Assembly: GCF_002287065.1 (NCBI RefSeq)
Contig: NZ_NSJZ01000004.1
Coordinates: forward strand, 124,001 to 188,000
Direction: 5' to 3'
DNA length: 64,000 nucleotides
Source of the DNA: Paracoccus salipaludis
GTDB lineage: Bacteria > Pseudomonadota > Alphaproteobacteria > Rhodobacterales > Rhodobacteraceae
A model generated the notes under the pieces. It worked only from the letters and a program-made list of their open reading frames with translations, did no database searches and had not been told where the DNA came from. This document shows, piece by piece, positions 43,625 to 52,960 of this stretch. A program made the position numbers and the translations under genes. Numbering within the stretch: position 1 is the stretch's first letter; each line of letters opens with the position of its first letter.

Positions 43625-45699
43625 GCGCCGTTGCACCCGCCGAAGGGCACGGGGCCTCGGCCAAGCCGCTCGCCATCACGGGCGTGCTGGTGCTGGTGGT
43701 GATGTCGATGGTGATCCCGATCCCGGCGGCTCTGCTGGATGCCGGGATCGCGCTGTCGATCGCCACGTCGGTGCTGATCCTCGTCATGGCCAGCGTCGTC
43801 CACAAGCCCACCGACTTCCAGGCATTCCCGGTGATGCTGCTGCTGTCGCTGGTGATCCGGCTGTCGCTGAACGTTTCCTCGACGCGGCTTATCCTGACCG
43901 AAGGGCATACCGGCCCCGATGCCGCGGGCGAGGTCATCAACGGCTTCGCCCAGTTCGTGGCGGGCGGCTCGCTGATGGTCGGGATCACGGTCTTCGCGGT
44001 CATCTCGATCGTGAACTTCATGGTCATCACCAAGGGCTCGGGGCGGATGGCCGAGGTCTCGGCGCGCTTCGCGCTCGACTCGCTGCCGGGCAAGCAGCTG
44101 GCGATCGACGGCGACCTGAACTCGGGCGCCATCACCCATGACGAGGCCAAGCGCCGCCGGGCTCAGGACGGGCGCGAGATCAGCTTCTACGGCTCGCTCG
44201 ACGGCGCGTCCAAGTTCGTCAAGGGCGACGCCATCGCGGGGCTGCTGATCACGGCGGCCAACTTCTTCGTGGGCCTTGGCGTGGGCCTGATCGCCCACCG
44301 GATGCCCGCGTCCGAGGCGCTGTCCACCTATTCGCAGCTGACCATCGGCGACGGGCTGGTGACGCAGGTGCCGGCGCTCATCACCTCGATGGCGGCGGCG
44401 CTGCTGCTGTCGCGCGGGGGCTCGACGGAATCGACGGCGGACCTGTTGTCCCAGCAACTGGCGCAGAACTGGCACGCCCCGGCACTTGCCGCGGGCGCCA
44501 TGGCCGTCTTGGGCTTCGTGCCTGGGATGCCCACGCTGATGTTCCTGGCCATCGCGGCACTCGCGGGCTGGTTCGCCTGGCGCAACGCCACCCGTCCTCC
44601 TGCGGCGCCCGAGGAGAACAAGGCCGCCTCCCTGCCCGCGCCGGAAGCCCGTGCGCGCATCGGCGATGTCCTGGACACGGACGAGATCTGCGTGGAAATC
44701 GGCGCGGACCTCATCGCGGCCGCGCTCGACCCCGCGCGGGGCCTCGGCGGGCGGATCAACAACCTGCGCATCCACATCGCCCGCAGCTTCGGCATCATCC
44801 TGCCCGAGGTGCGGATCACCGATGCGGTCGGGATGGGGGGCGGCGACTATGTCATCCGCGTCCACGGCGTCGTGCGCGCGCGCGGGCGCCTGAACCCGCA
44901 CCAGATCCTCGCGCTGGGGTCCGAAGACACCCTGGCCGGCATCCCCGGCGAGCGGACGCGCGAGCCTGTCTATGACAGCCCTGCCCGTTGGATCGACCCT
45001 TCGCACCAGGACGAGGCCGCCATCGCGGGCGCCAGCGTCGTGACGCCGATGGAGGTCCTGTCGACCCACCTGATGGAGACCGTGAAGTCCCAGATGCCCG
45101 CGCTGCTGACGCTGGGCTCGATGCAGCGGCTGATGCAGGAACTTCGCTCGCTGTCGGACGAGGCGCGGGCCCAGGCCTATCAGCGTGTGTTCGACAGCAT
45201 GGTCCCCGACAAGGTCGCGCCCGAGCATCTTCTGTCCGTGCTGCGACTGCTGCTGGAAGACCGCATCTCGATCCGCAACCTCGCGCTGATCGTCGAGGCG
45301 GTCCACGAAAGCCGCTCGCCCGACCCCGAGGCTGCCGCCGAATTCGTCCGCCGCCGGTTGCGCGGCCAGATCACCGAGGCCCTGACGGACCCGGAGGGGC
45401 AGCTGGATGTCCTGCAACTGCATCCGGGATGGGAGGCCGAGTTCCTCCGCGCCGAGGCAGAGCCCGGCCGCACGGCCGGCGCCGTGACCCCGCCGCTGAT
45501 GCAGCGCCTGACCGAGAAGCTGCGCCAGGCTGCGGCCGGCCTGCCGCCCGAAGCCCAGCCCGCCCTGGTCGTCCCTGACCATCGCCGCCGGCTGGTTCGC
45601 GCGGTGGCCGCGGGCGCGGGCCTTTCCTGGCCGATCCTCGGCATCGACGAGGTCGATCCCCAGGCCCGCATCCGGCTGGTGGGCTCGGTGGAGCCATGA
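43621..45699 (+). CDS. flhA: Flagellar export gate protein FlhA
   Basis: A 692-residue type III export component. The N-terminal half has about eight helices with VVHKPTDFQAFPVMLLLSLVIRLSLNVSSTRLIL and the FHIPEP-like cytoplasmic loop RFALDSLPGKQLAIDGDLNSG. The C-terminal ring domain (about 350-690) selects substrates. Full length, with standard motifs. It overlaps fliR downstream by ATGA. Confidence 0.96.
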   Translation: MSAVAPAEGHGASAKPLAITGVLVLVVMSMVIPIPAALLDAGIALSIATSVLILVMASVVHKPTDFQAFPVMLLLSLVIRLSLNVSSTRLILTEGHTGPDAAGEVINGFAQFVAGGSLMVGITVFAVISIVNFMVITKGSGRMAEVSARFALDSLPGKQLAIDGDLNSGAITHDEAKRRRAQDGREISFYGSLDGASKFVKGDAIAGLLITAANFFVGLGVGLIAHRMPASEALSTYSQLTIGDGLVTQVPALITSMAAALLLSRGGSTESTADLLSQQLAQNWHAPALAAGAMAVLGFVPGMPTLMFLAIAALAGWFAWRNATRPPAAPEENKAASLPAPEARARIGDVLDTDEICVEIGADLIAAALDPARGLGGRINNLRIHIARSFGIILPEVRITDAVGMGGGDYVIRVHGVVRARGRLNPHQILALGSEDTLAGIPGERTREPVYDSPARWIDPSHQDEAAIAGASVVTPMEVLSTHLMETVKSQMPALLTLGSMQRLMQELRSLSDEARAQAYQRVFDSMVPDKVAPEHLLSVLRLLLEDRISIRNLALIVEAVHESRSPDPEAAAEFVRRRLRGQITEALTDPEGQLDVLQLHPGWEAEFLRAEAEPGRTAGAVTPPLMQRLTEKLRQAAAGLPPEAQPALVVPDHRRRLVRAVAAGAGLSWPILGIDEVDPQARIRLVGSVEP

Positions 45700-46442
45700 C
45701 GCTGGCTCCGCAGCTTCTTCCCTGGCTGATGCCGCTGCTGCTGGTCTATGCCCGCATCCAGGCCTGCCTGCTGGCGATGCCCGGCTTGGGCGAGCGCATG
45801 ATTCCCATTCGGGTCCGCGTGGCCGCCGCGATGGCGCTGACGCCGCTTTACGCGGGCGCCGCGCGGCCTGCATCGCTGCCCGCGCCGCTGCAACTCGCGG
45901 GCCTGGTCGCGGCCGAGATCGTCGCGGGGCTGGCACTGGGCCTCATGGTGCGGGTGGTCGCAATGGCGCTCGACATGGCCTCGACGACCTTGGCGCAAAG
46001 CGCCTCGATGTCGGCGATGCTGGGCATCTCCGAGGACATGCCGCCCCATCCGATCGGCAACCTCATGCACATGGCGGGCATGGCGCTGCTGATGGCGCTG
46101 GGCCTGCCGGTTCTGGTCTGCCGGCTCCTGACCGACAGCTTCGCGCTGAAGCCCGCAGGGCTCTGGCCCGAGATCGGGCAGGTTTGGCCTGCCTTCTTGG
46201 CGCTGGTCGTGCAGGGCTTCACCCTCGCGCTGCTGATCGCCTCGCCCTTCGTGCTGGGCGGGCTTCTGTTCCAGATGCTCTCGGGCGTGGTCTCGCGGGT
46301 CATGCCGGCCATGCCCGTTGTCTTCGTGGCCGCACCCGCCGCCATCCTGCTGGCGCTGGTGGCGCTTGCGCTGCTGACACCGGGGCTGCTGGCGATCTGG
46401 GCCGACGCCGTCCTGTCGATCGACCTGCCGGGGCTGCGATGA
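45696..46442 (+). CDS. fliR: Flagellar export gate protein FliR
   Basis: A 248-residue membrane protein with five to six helices. LVAAEIVAGLALGLMVRVVAMALDMASTTLAQSASM is the diagnostic stretch. It forms the export channel with FliP and FliQ; fliQ is not in this window. Coupled to flhA and flhB by ATGA overlaps. Confidence 0.93.
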   Translation: MTLAPQLLPWLMPLLLVYARIQACLLAMPGLGERMIPIRVRVAAAMALTPLYAGAARPASLPAPLQLAGLVAAEIVAGLALGLMVRVVAMALDMASTTLAQSASMSAMLGISEDMPPHPIGNLMHMAGMALLMALGLPVLVCRLLTDSFALKPAGLWPEIGQVWPAFLALVVQGFTLALLIASPFVLGGLLFQMLSGVVSRVMPAMPVVFVAAPAAILLALVALALLTPGLLAIWADAVLSIDLPGLR

Positions 46443-47533
46443 GCGGCGGCGAGGACAAGGACGACCGCCAGCACGAGCCGAGCGAGCAGAAGCTGCGTAA
46501 GGCCCGCGAGCAGGGCGACGTGCCGCGATCCGCCGAGGCCACGACGGCTCTGACCTACCTGGGCGTCTTCGGGGCCTTCGCCATGGGCATGGCGGTGGTG
46601 GTGCCGGCGTGGCTCGGCCTGGCCGAGCGGCTGCTGGGGGCCGAAACCCTGCCCGACGGCGCCGAGAGCGTCGCACGCTCGCTGGGACTTCTGTCGGGGG
46701 GGGCGGTGCTGGGCGTGGCACTGGTTCCGGCCGCGCTGGTCGTGGCGGGGCTGCTGGCGCAGCGCGGGCTTGTCGTCACGCCCTCGCGGCTGGCTCCCGA
46801 TCTGAAAAGGATCGATCCCTTCAGGAACGCGGGCCAGAAGTTCGGCAAGACCGGGCTGGTAAGCTTTGCCATCTCGCTGGCCAAGCTTTGCGGCGTCACG
46901 CTGGGGGGCGTGCTGCTGTTTTCCACTCTGGGCCGGACCGTGGCGCAGGCGGCAAGCATGGGCGCCACGGCCTGGATCGGGGCCCTGCCGGTCCTGATCC
47001 GCCAGGTTCTGCTGCTGGCGCTGTCGGTGGCGGCGGTCTTCGCGGGCATCGACCTGCTGTGGAAGCATTTCGATTTCCGCCGGCGCAACCGCATGACCCG
47101 GAAAGAGGTCGAGGATGAACACAAGGACAGCGAGGGCGATCCCCATCTCAAGGCCGCGCGCCGGCAGAAGGCGGTCGATCTGGCCCTGGGCTCGATGCTG
47201 GCGGATGTCGAACGTGCCGACGTGGTGATCGTGAACCCGACCCATTACGCGGTCGCGCTGGAATGGAAGCGGGGCAGCGGCCGGGCCCCGGTGTGCCTGG
47301 CCAAGGGCGTGGACGAGGTGGCCGCCCGCATCCGCCAGCGCGCCCGCGACCACAAGGTCCCGATCTGGTCCGACCCGCCCTGTGCCCGCGCGCTGCACGC
47401 CGGGGTCAGGATCGGCGACGAGATCCCGTGCACCGAGTTCGGCCCCGTCGCCGCCGCCATCCGCTTTGCCGAGGCCATGCGGGCCAAGGCGCGGCGCGGC
47501 TATGACGGCGCCCTCGAGGGAGCCGCGCGATGA
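46439..47533 (+). CDS. flhB: Flagellar export switch protein FlhB
   Basis: A 364-residue protein with four membrane helices and a cytoplasmic autocleavage domain. It starts with the usual charged segment EPSEQKLRKAREQGDVPRS. The cleavage site NPTH is at 266-269. Cleavage switches export from rod/hook to filament substrates. Start ATG overlaps the fliR stop. Confidence 0.95.
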   Translation: MSGGEDKDDRQHEPSEQKLRKAREQGDVPRSAEATTALTYLGVFGAFAMGMAVVVPAWLGLAERLLGAETLPDGAESVARSLGLLSGGAVLGVALVPAALVVAGLLAQRGLVVTPSRLAPDLKRIDPFRNAGQKFGKTGLVSFAISLAKLCGVTLGGVLLFSTLGRTVAQAASMGATAWIGALPVLIRQVLLLALSVAAVFAGIDLLWKHFDFRRRNRMTRKEVEDEHKDSEGDPHLKAARRQKAVDLALGSMLADVERADVVIVNPTHYAVALEWKRGSGRAPVCLAKGVDEVAARIRQRARDHKVPIWSDPPCARALHAGVRIGDEIPCTEFGPVAAAIRFAEAMRAKARRGYDGALEGAAR

Positions 47534-47778
47534 TGTCCACGGGAAAGCCCTGCCCCGGTTTCGTCGCGGGCCGAAAGGGAAAGCCCCGTGGAACAAGGGG
47601 AGCTTGCGGGCGCGGACCTGACCGCGCCGGCCGGACGGGGGCGCCCGACCGGTCCGCTGCGGGAACCGGCCGGACCCCGAGGGCCAGACCGGCAGCGCGC
47701 TATTCACCCTGGGTCATGAGCCGCGGGCCCGCCACGGTTGCGCGAGTTCGGCCGCTTGCCACGGGGCGCGGGAAATGA
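47530..47778 (+). CDS. Doubtful small frame between flhB and fliJ
   Basis: An 82-codon frame whose start overlaps the flhB stop and whose stop overlaps the fliJ start, both by ATGA, like most junctions in this operon. Against it: the product is Gly/Arg/Pro-rich with no fold signature, and many codons (GGA, CGA, ACA, AGA, TCA) are unlike the neighbours. Another frame (an ESPAPVSSRAERESPVEQGE-type product) is equally open until just before fliJ. It may be non-coding or a decayed gene. Confidence 0.25.
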   Translation: MMSTGKPCPGFVAGRKGKPRGTRGACGRGPDRAGRTGAPDRSAAGTGRTPRARPAARYSPWVMSRGPATVARVRPLATGRGK

Positions 47779-48158
47779 GCCGCAAGGCCGATCAGCTCGG
47801 CAAGCTCGCGCGGATCGCGCGCCTCAAGGCCGATGCCGACCTGCGGCGCTATTCGGCCTATCGCGCCCATGCAGACGCGATGCAGCGGCAGGTCGAGGGC
47901 ATCCGGACCGAACTTGCCGAGGCGATCGCTGCACCGGTTTCGGACGGCCTCGACCAGTGGCGGCTGACCACCGCCCTGATTGCCTACCGCGCCCGAGAGG
48001 TGCAGCGCAGCGAAACGGCGCTGGCACGGATGAAGCCGGGACTCGACGCGGCCCATCGCGCCGCCGTTCTGGCCTTCGGACGGGCCGAGGCGCTGCTGCA
48101 GGTGCAACGGGAAATCCTGGCGCAGGAGAAGACCGAGGCAGAGCGCAGGCGATGGTGA
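47775..48158 (+). CDS. fliJ: FliJ-like flagellar export protein
   Basis: A 127-residue, almost entirely helical protein with charged heptad-like repeats and no membrane segment. It fits the coiled-coil FliJ stalk of the FliI ATPase by size, composition and position after flhB. Direct sequence similarity is weak, so the name rests on context. Last gene of the rightward flagellar operon visible here. Confidence 0.6.
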   Translation: MSRKADQLGKLARIARLKADADLRRYSAYRAHADAMQRQVEGIRTELAEAIAAPVSDGLDQWRLTTALIAYRAREVQRSETALARMKPGLDAAHRAAVLAFGRAEALLQVQREILAQEKTEAERRRW

Positions 48159-48679
48159 CACGCACTTCGGCCCTGATCCTGGACAGGATCCCCTGCCCTT
48201 GCCTCCTGCCATGCCGTCTGTGCCCGAGCCGTCGTCAGACCGCGCCCGTTTCACCCGCCGAGCGGCATCCGTCTTGAGGCCGCCTGCGGACCGGACGGCT
48301 GCCCTGACGGGGGCTTCGGGACACAGTGCCCGGCCTTGCAGCCGATCAGGCCAAGACCACGCTGCATGGCCAAAGGCTTTCGCGATAAGGGTGGAACTTC
48401 GGCCTGCGCCCCGGGATCAGGCGCGCGCTGCACCGGGATCACCATGGCGCTTCATGACGCGGCCGACATCACGGTGGCCCGGCGCTGAAGCACCCTGCTT
48501 TCTCCCGGACCATCCTGAAAAGTGCGTCCCGGGAAGAACCATCCCGGGAGAGGGCAGTCCGGCCTGACACCGCTCTCTGTCGCGCCGCGGCGGCGAGTGT
48601 CCACGCGCCTTCGGCAGCGCCGGCCGCGAGCCCGGGTTCGTCGGCCCGGCGATGGAATGTTTCCGGAGCGGTCCTTCCG
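48159..48679. other. 521-bp non-coding stretch after the flagellar operon
   Basis: No frame here has convincing codon use or protein features on either strand. The only structure noted is TCCCGGGA repeated 7 bp apart at about 48526-48548, which could form an 8-bp hairpin but has no T-run. It may hold the operon's end signal and the unused tail upstream of the convergent rimI. Confidence 0.5.
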
Positions 48680-49090
48680 TCAGGCTGGCTGCGCCAGCCC
48701 ATGCCGCATCACCACGGCGTCGATGCCGGGGGCATAATAGGCCGGGCGGCGCCCGACGCTGTCCCAGCCTGTCCGGTGATAAAGCCCCAGGGCGGCCTTG
48801 TTGTCCGATGCGACCTCGAGAAAGGCCGCCTCGGCGCCCTCGGCGGCGCAATGCGCAAGGAAACGCTCGACCAGCGCGCGACCCTGACCCGAGCGGCGCG
48901 CCTCGGGCGCGACGGCAAGGGTCAGAAGTTCGCCCTCGCCCCCTGCGACCCGGCCGAGAAGAAAGCCCATCGGCGCCGTCAGCAGGACGCAGCCGGGCGC
49001 CGAGAGCAGTCCTGCGAACTCGGCGGCAGTCCAGGGGCGGGGCGTCACGAAGCACCGGCCGTGCAGCGCGGCGAGTTGCTCGGGGCTCAT
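48680..49090 (-). CDS. rimI: Ribosomal protein S18 alanine N-acetyltransferase, GNAT family
   Basis: A 136-residue GNAT enzyme with LLTLAVAPEARRSGQGRALVERFL (acetyl-CoA loop) and ASDNKAALGLYHRTGWDSVGRRPAYY. The last segment is the RimI/RimJ-type ending. The ATG overlaps the tsaB stop, and tsaB-rimI adjacency is common, which supports the RimI call over a generic acetyltransferase. Confidence 0.88.
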   Translation of the reverse strand: MSPEQLAALHGRCFVTPRPWTAAEFAGLLSAPGCVLLTAPMGFLLGRVAGGEGELLTLAVAPEARRSGQGRALVERFLAHCAAEGAEAAFLEVASDNKAALGLYHRTGWDSVGRRPAYYAPGIDAVVMRHGLAQPA

Positions 49091-50187
49091 CGAAGGATCA
49101 CGGGCGGCGGGTCGCGTGGCGGCGCGGCATCGGCCGGACGCAGGTAAAGCGGTGCAGGGCGCGGACCCGAGGCCGCAAAGCCCGGGAAAGCCTGCAAGCT
49201 GCCGTCCGCAATGCTTGCGGCGCCCGAAGTCATGCGCTCATGCGCGGCCAGCGCGACGGCGACCGCCACGGGCCAGAGGGGGGTGCAGACAGGCGGGCCG
49301 GACGGGAGGCCGTCGATGTGGCCAAGCCTGGGACCGGGCGCGAAGGAGCAGCCCGCGCCGTCCTCTTTCTTGCCTGCCGGGACGTGGGACAGGGCAGCCT
49401 CGGCGAAGGGCAGAGCTTTGCCCCTGTCCGCCCTTGTGTCCGCGCCCTGGCGCTCGGGTCCGGGGGGATTGGCCACGGCCTCGTGGATTGCGCCGGGAGA
49501 AAGCGCGGGCCCGTCTTCCGCCGTCCTGCCGGGCGGCTGAGACTCGCCCGCCTGTCCGTCCTTCCCAAGGCCCGGGCGGGGCCATGCCGTCCCCAGCACG
49601 TCGTGATCAGCAGTGCCGCCCAGTGAAGAATCCGGGGATAGGGCATTCCCTTCCGGCATGGTCGCGGCAGGTTCAGGCCCCGCCGCGCGTTCTGCCGCCG
49701 CACAGGTCTTTCCGGGCGCCGGTCCGCCTTCTGCAGGGCCGGAGGGGCCTGCCTGCCCAAGCGCGATCATGGCCTTTTGCGGCCCCGCGCCGTCCTGCGG
49801 CAGGCCGAAGTCCTCCCACACGACCTCGTCGCCGCGCAGTGGGACCACCGCGCGGCAGGGGCGGGGCGCGCCACAGGCGGCGGCCTCGGTCGCGCTGATC
49901 CCGATCGCCGGGATGCCCAGCGACAGTGCCAGGCCGCGCGCCGCCGCCACGGAAATGCGCACGCCCGTGAAATTGCCCGGCCCGATGCCCACGCCGATAG
50001 CGTCGAGGTCGGACCAGGCCAGCCCCGCCTGCGCCATCACCTCGCCGATCAGGGGAAACAGCCGCTCGGCCTGACCCTTGGTCATGGCTTCGGCGCGTTC
50101 GGCCAGAACCCGGTCGCCGCAAACGACAGCGGCCGCGCAATGCGCGGCCGACGTGTCCAAGCCAAGCACCCGAAGAGGGTCAGGCAA
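49087..50187 (-). CDS. tsaB: tRNA threonylcarbamoyladenosine protein TsaB with large insertion
   Basis: TsaB pairs with TsaD to add threonylcarbamoyl to A37 of ANN-reading tRNAs. The N-terminal ASKHA part is normal: LRVLGLDTSAAHCAAAVV and GVGIGPGNFTGVRISVAAARGLALSLGIP. The C-terminus is also normal (PAPLYLRPADAAPPRDPPPVI). Between them, residues about 145-288 are a Gly/Pro/Ala-rich low-complexity stretch absent from usual TsaB proteins of about 200-230 residues; total length is 366. The frame is intact. It overlaps nfu upstream by 8 bp and rimI by ATGA. Confidence 0.88.
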   Translation of the reverse strand: MPDPLRVLGLDTSAAHCAAAVVCGDRVLAERAEAMTKGQAERLFPLIGEVMAQAGLAWSDLDAIGVGIGPGNFTGVRISVAAARGLALSLGIPAIGISATEAAACGAPRPCRAVVPLRGDEVVWEDFGLPQDGAGPQKAMIALGQAGPSGPAEGGPAPGKTCAAAERAAGPEPAATMPEGNALSPDSSLGGTADHDVLGTAWPRPGLGKDGQAGESQPPGRTAEDGPALSPGAIHEAVANPPGPERQGADTRADRGKALPFAEAALSHVPAGKKEDGAGCSFAPGPRLGHIDGLPSGPPVCTPLWPVAVAVALAAHERMTSGAASIADGSLQAFPGFAASGPRPAPLYLRPADAAPPRDPPPVILR

Positions 50188-50743
50188 CGGGACGCACCTC
50201 GACGACTTCGGGGATATAGTGGCGCAGCAGGTTCTCGATCCCCATCTTCAGCGTCAGGGTCGAGGACGGGCAGCCCGCGCAGGCCCCCTGCATGTGCAGG
50301 TAGACCACGCCCCGGTCGAAACCGTGGAAGGTGATGTCACCGCCGTCCTGGGCAACCGCCGGCCGGACGCGGGTATCCAGCAGTTCCTTGATCTGGCTGA
50401 CGATGTCCGCGTCGGGGCCGTCATGGGCGGCATGCGCGCTGGCCTGGGTCGCGGCCGCGCCCGGCATCACGGCCTCGCCGGACTGGTAATGGTCCATGAT
50501 CGCGCCAAGGATGGACGGCTTGATCTGGTCCCAGATCGCCGCGTCGGACTTGGTCACGGTCACGAAGTCAGACCCCAGGAACACGCCCGCGACGCCGGGC
50601 ACCGCGAAGATGCGGCGCGCGAGGGGGCTGGCCGCCGCGCCCTCGGAGGTCGGGAAATCGGCGGTGCCGCTGCCCAGCACGGTCTCGCCGGGCAGGAACT
50701 TGAGCGTGGCGGGGTTCGGCGTGGTTTCGGTCTGAATGAACAT
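50180..50743 (-). CDS. NfuA/Nfu-type iron-sulfur scaffold protein
   Basis: A 187-residue protein. The N-terminal Nfu domain (MFIQTETTPNPATLKFLPG) is the form found in alphaproteobacteria and mitochondria. The C-terminal NifU domain carries the cluster-binding CAGC. It delivers 4Fe-4S clusters to target proteins. ATG 50743 matches family starts; the frame extends a little upstream. It is first in nfu-tsaB-rimI. Confidence 0.93.
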   Translation of the reverse strand: MFIQTETTPNPATLKFLPGETVLGSGTADFPTSEGAAASPLARRIFAVPGVAGVFLGSDFVTVTKSDAAIWDQIKPSILGAIMDHYQSGEAVMPGAAATQASAHAAHDGPDADIVSQIKELLDTRVRPAVAQDGGDITFHGFDRGVVYLHMQGACAGCPSSTLTLKMGIENLLRHYIPEVVEVRPVA

Positions 50744-50815
50744 CGGATGCTCCTCGGTCAGGCCCGATATGGTCCCGGCGGCCCCCAAGTCAAGGCTGGC
50801 GGCCTTGTCCCCGCC

Positions 50816-51271
50816 TCAGGTGATCTTCTCCAGCCGCTCGCGCGAGATGTCGCCCGGCACGATGGTCAGCGGACAGGGCAGGGAGGTCAGTTCGCGCATC
50901 AGCCGCGTGACCAGAGGGCCGGGCCCGCCGCTGTCCGAGGCCGCCGCCAGCACCACCACGGCGATCTCGGGATCGTCGCTGATCTGGGCGATCAGCTCGG
51001 CCCCGGGGTCGCCTTCGCGCACGACCAGCTCCGGCTCGACGCCGGGGCGGTCACGCATCCACTTTGCGAACACCTCGAACTGCTGCTCGATCCGTTCGCG
51101 GGCCTCGGCGCGCATGACATCGGCCACGCCGAAGCCGTGCTGGATCTCGCTGGCCGGGATAACCGCCAGCACCTGCACCGCGCCGCCCGTGTTGGCCGCC
51201 CTGAGCGCGGCATAGCGGATCGCGTTCAGGCACTCCTTGCTGTCGTCCAGCACGACAAGAAACTTGCGCAT
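50816..51271 (-). CDS. Universal stress protein (UspA family)
   Basis: A 151-residue protein starting MRKFLVVLDDSKECLNAIRYAALRA, a clear Usp fold. The usual ATP-binding G-x2-G-x9-G-S/T signature is not obvious (VVLAAASDSGGPGPLVTRLM), so it may be a non-ATP-binding type. Followed 72 bp later by nfu on the same strand. Confidence 0.85.
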   Translation of the reverse strand: MRKFLVVLDDSKECLNAIRYAALRAANTGGAVQVLAVIPASEIQHGFGVADVMRAEARERIEQQFEVFAKWMRDRPGVEPELVVREGDPGAELIAQISDDPEIAVVVLAAASDSGGPGPLVTRLMRELTSLPCPLTIVPGDISRERLEKIT

Positions 51272-51440
51272 CGTCCGTCCCTTCGGTGCCGTCGGCCAAT
51301 TCCTGCCGGTCAGAGTCGCAAAACTGCATCAGCTTCTCAACCCCCGAACGGGAGGGGGGTTTGCTGCACTTGCAATGCCCCCCCACTATGTTAACCGCGA
51401 TCAGGGTCCCCAGCATGACCAACCAAAGGTGGCAGGGCAA

Positions 51441-52187
51441 GTGACGGTCCAACACGACTGGAACAGCGAAAAGATCGGTCTTGCCCCGTTCCTGGCCCCC
51501 CTGCCGGGCGACGGGAGCCTGATCGCGTCCCCGCCTGTCCGCCGTGCGCCAGGTGCGGGGATAACCCTCGGCAAGCGGCTGTTCGACGTGGCGCTGGCAC
51601 TGCTGCTGCTGGTGCCCTTGTCGGTCCTGATGCTTGCGGTCGCCGGGCTTCTGCTGGTCTTCGAGGGCCGGCCTATCCTCTATGTCTCGGAACGGATGCG
51701 TGCGCCCGGCCAGCCCTTCCAGCTGATCAAGTTCCGCACCATGACCGCGGTCGAGAAGGACGCCGGCGCGACGGGCGCGCACAAGGCCTGGCGGATCACG
51801 CGCCTGGGCTGCGTCCTGCGCCGCACCCGCATCGACGAGCTGCCGCAGCTGTTCAACATCCTCAAGGGCGACATGAGCTTTGTCGGCCCCCGCCCGCCCC
51901 TTCGCGAGTATGTCGAGCGCTTTCCCCGCCGCTATACCCAGGTGCTGCGGACGCGGCCGGGCGTCACGGGCCTCGCCACGCTGATCTATCACGCGCATGA
52001 GGACCGGATCATGGCGCGCTGCCATTCGCCCGAAGCGACCGAGGCCGCCTATTACCGGCGCTGCCTGCCGACCAAGCTGCGGCTGGACCTGATCTACCAG
52101 CAGCGCCGGACGCTGGGACTGGACCTGTGGATCATCTTCAACACCGTGATGACGGTCATCATTCCCGGCTGGAAGCGGCGTCGCTGA
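51441..52187 (+). CDS. Polyprenyl-phosphate sugar-1-phosphate transferase
   Basis: A 248-residue bacterial sugar transferase starting exopolysaccharide or glycan assembly on a lipid carrier. One N-terminal membrane helix (about 46-68) is followed by [37 protein letters not shown] and [11 protein letters not shown] 51441 is the likely start: a 9-codon frame from ATG 51415 ends in TGA overlapping this GTG, suggesting coupled re-initiation. A hairpin (AACCCCC/GGGGGTT, 51339-51361) lies in the leader. No other polysaccharide genes are adjacent. The last 29 bp overlap the convergent truA. Confidence 0.88.
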   Translation: MTVQHDWNSEKIGLAPFLAPLPGDGSLIASPPVRRAPGAGITLGKRLFDVALALLLLVPLSVLMLAVAGLLLVFEGRPILYVSERMRAPGQPFQLIKFRTMTAVEKDAGATGAHKAWRITRLGCVLRRTRIDELPQLFNILKGDMSFVGPRPPLREYVERFPRRYTQVLRTRPGVTGLATLIYHAHEDRIMARCHSPEATEAAYYRRCLPTKLRLDLIYQQRRTLGLDLWIIFNTVMTVIIPGWKRRR

Positions 52188-52956
52188 ACGGGTCCGCCGG
52201 GTAGTCCACCCCCACGAGATAAAGCCCCTGCGGCGGGCAGACCGGCCCGCAGGCGGCACGGTCGCGCGCATCGAGCGCGTCACGCACCCGCCCGGGCGCC
52301 CAAGCCCCTGCCCCCACGCGTTCCAGCGTGCCCACGATGGACCGGACCTGGTTGTGCAGGAAGGACCGCGCGGACAGGTGGAAGCGGTATTCCGCGCCAT
52401 GGGGAACCGCGATCTCCTCGATGGCGATGCGGTCCAGCGTCTTCACCGGGCTGGCCGCCTGGCACATGGTCGAGCGGAAGGTGGTGAAGTCGTGCCGCCC
52501 GACGAGGTGCGCCGCCCCCTGCCGCATCGCCTCGACGTCCAGCGGGTGGACAACCTGCCAGACGCGGCCCCGGTCGTGGGTCGCAGGCGCCCGGCGGGAC
52601 AGCAGGCGGAACAGATAGCACCGCCCCTGCGCCGAGAAGCGGGCGTGGAAGTCGTCGCCCACCCGCGCCGCGGCCAGCACCGCCACGGGCGCGGGCTTCA
52701 GGTGCCAGTTCAGCGCCTCGGACAGCCGGAAGGGGTCCCAGTCGCGCGTCAGGTCCGCATGGGCCACCTGCCCCGTCGCATGGACCCCGGCATCGGTCCG
52801 CCCCGCCGCCGCGATCCGCGCGCCCGCGCGGAAGCCGGGGTCGAGCGCCGCCAGCGCGCGTTCGACCGCGCCCTGGACCGAGGGCAGCTCGGCCTGCGCC
52901 TGCCAGCCGGCGAAGGGCCCGCCGTCATATTCGATCTTCAGCGCGAAGCGCGGCAT
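52159..52956 (-). CDS. truA: tRNA pseudouridine(38-40) synthase TruA
   Basis: A 265-residue enzyme modifying the anticodon stem-loop. It starts [19 protein letters not shown], has the catalytic Asp in [17 protein letters not shown] (about 46-62) and the [14 protein letters not shown] motif. The C-terminal ten residues extend past the usual end and overlap the convergent sugar transferase by 29 bp. Confidence 0.96.
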   Translation of the reverse strand: MPRFALKIEYDGGPFAGWQAQAELPSVQGAVERALAALDPGFRAGARIAAAGRTDAGVHATGQVAHADLTRDWDPFRLSEALNWHLKPAPVAVLAAARVGDDFHARFSAQGRCYLFRLLSRRAPATHDRGRVWQVVHPLDVEAMRQGAAHLVGRHDFTTFRSTMCQAASPVKTLDRIAIEEIAVPHGAEYRFHLSARSFLHNQVRSIVGTLERVGAGAWAPGRVRDALDARDRAACGPVCPPQGLYLVGVDYPADPFSDAASSRE

Positions 52957-52960
52957 GGGA

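Noticed and set aside
43519-45936. 805-codon frame antisense to flhA
   Set aside because: Shadow of flhA, dominated by Arg, His and Gln.
48526-48548. Terminator hairpin TCCCGGGA..TCCCGGGA after the flagellar operon
   Set aside because: The arms are self-palindromic, there is no T-run, and it is nearly 370 bp past fliJ.
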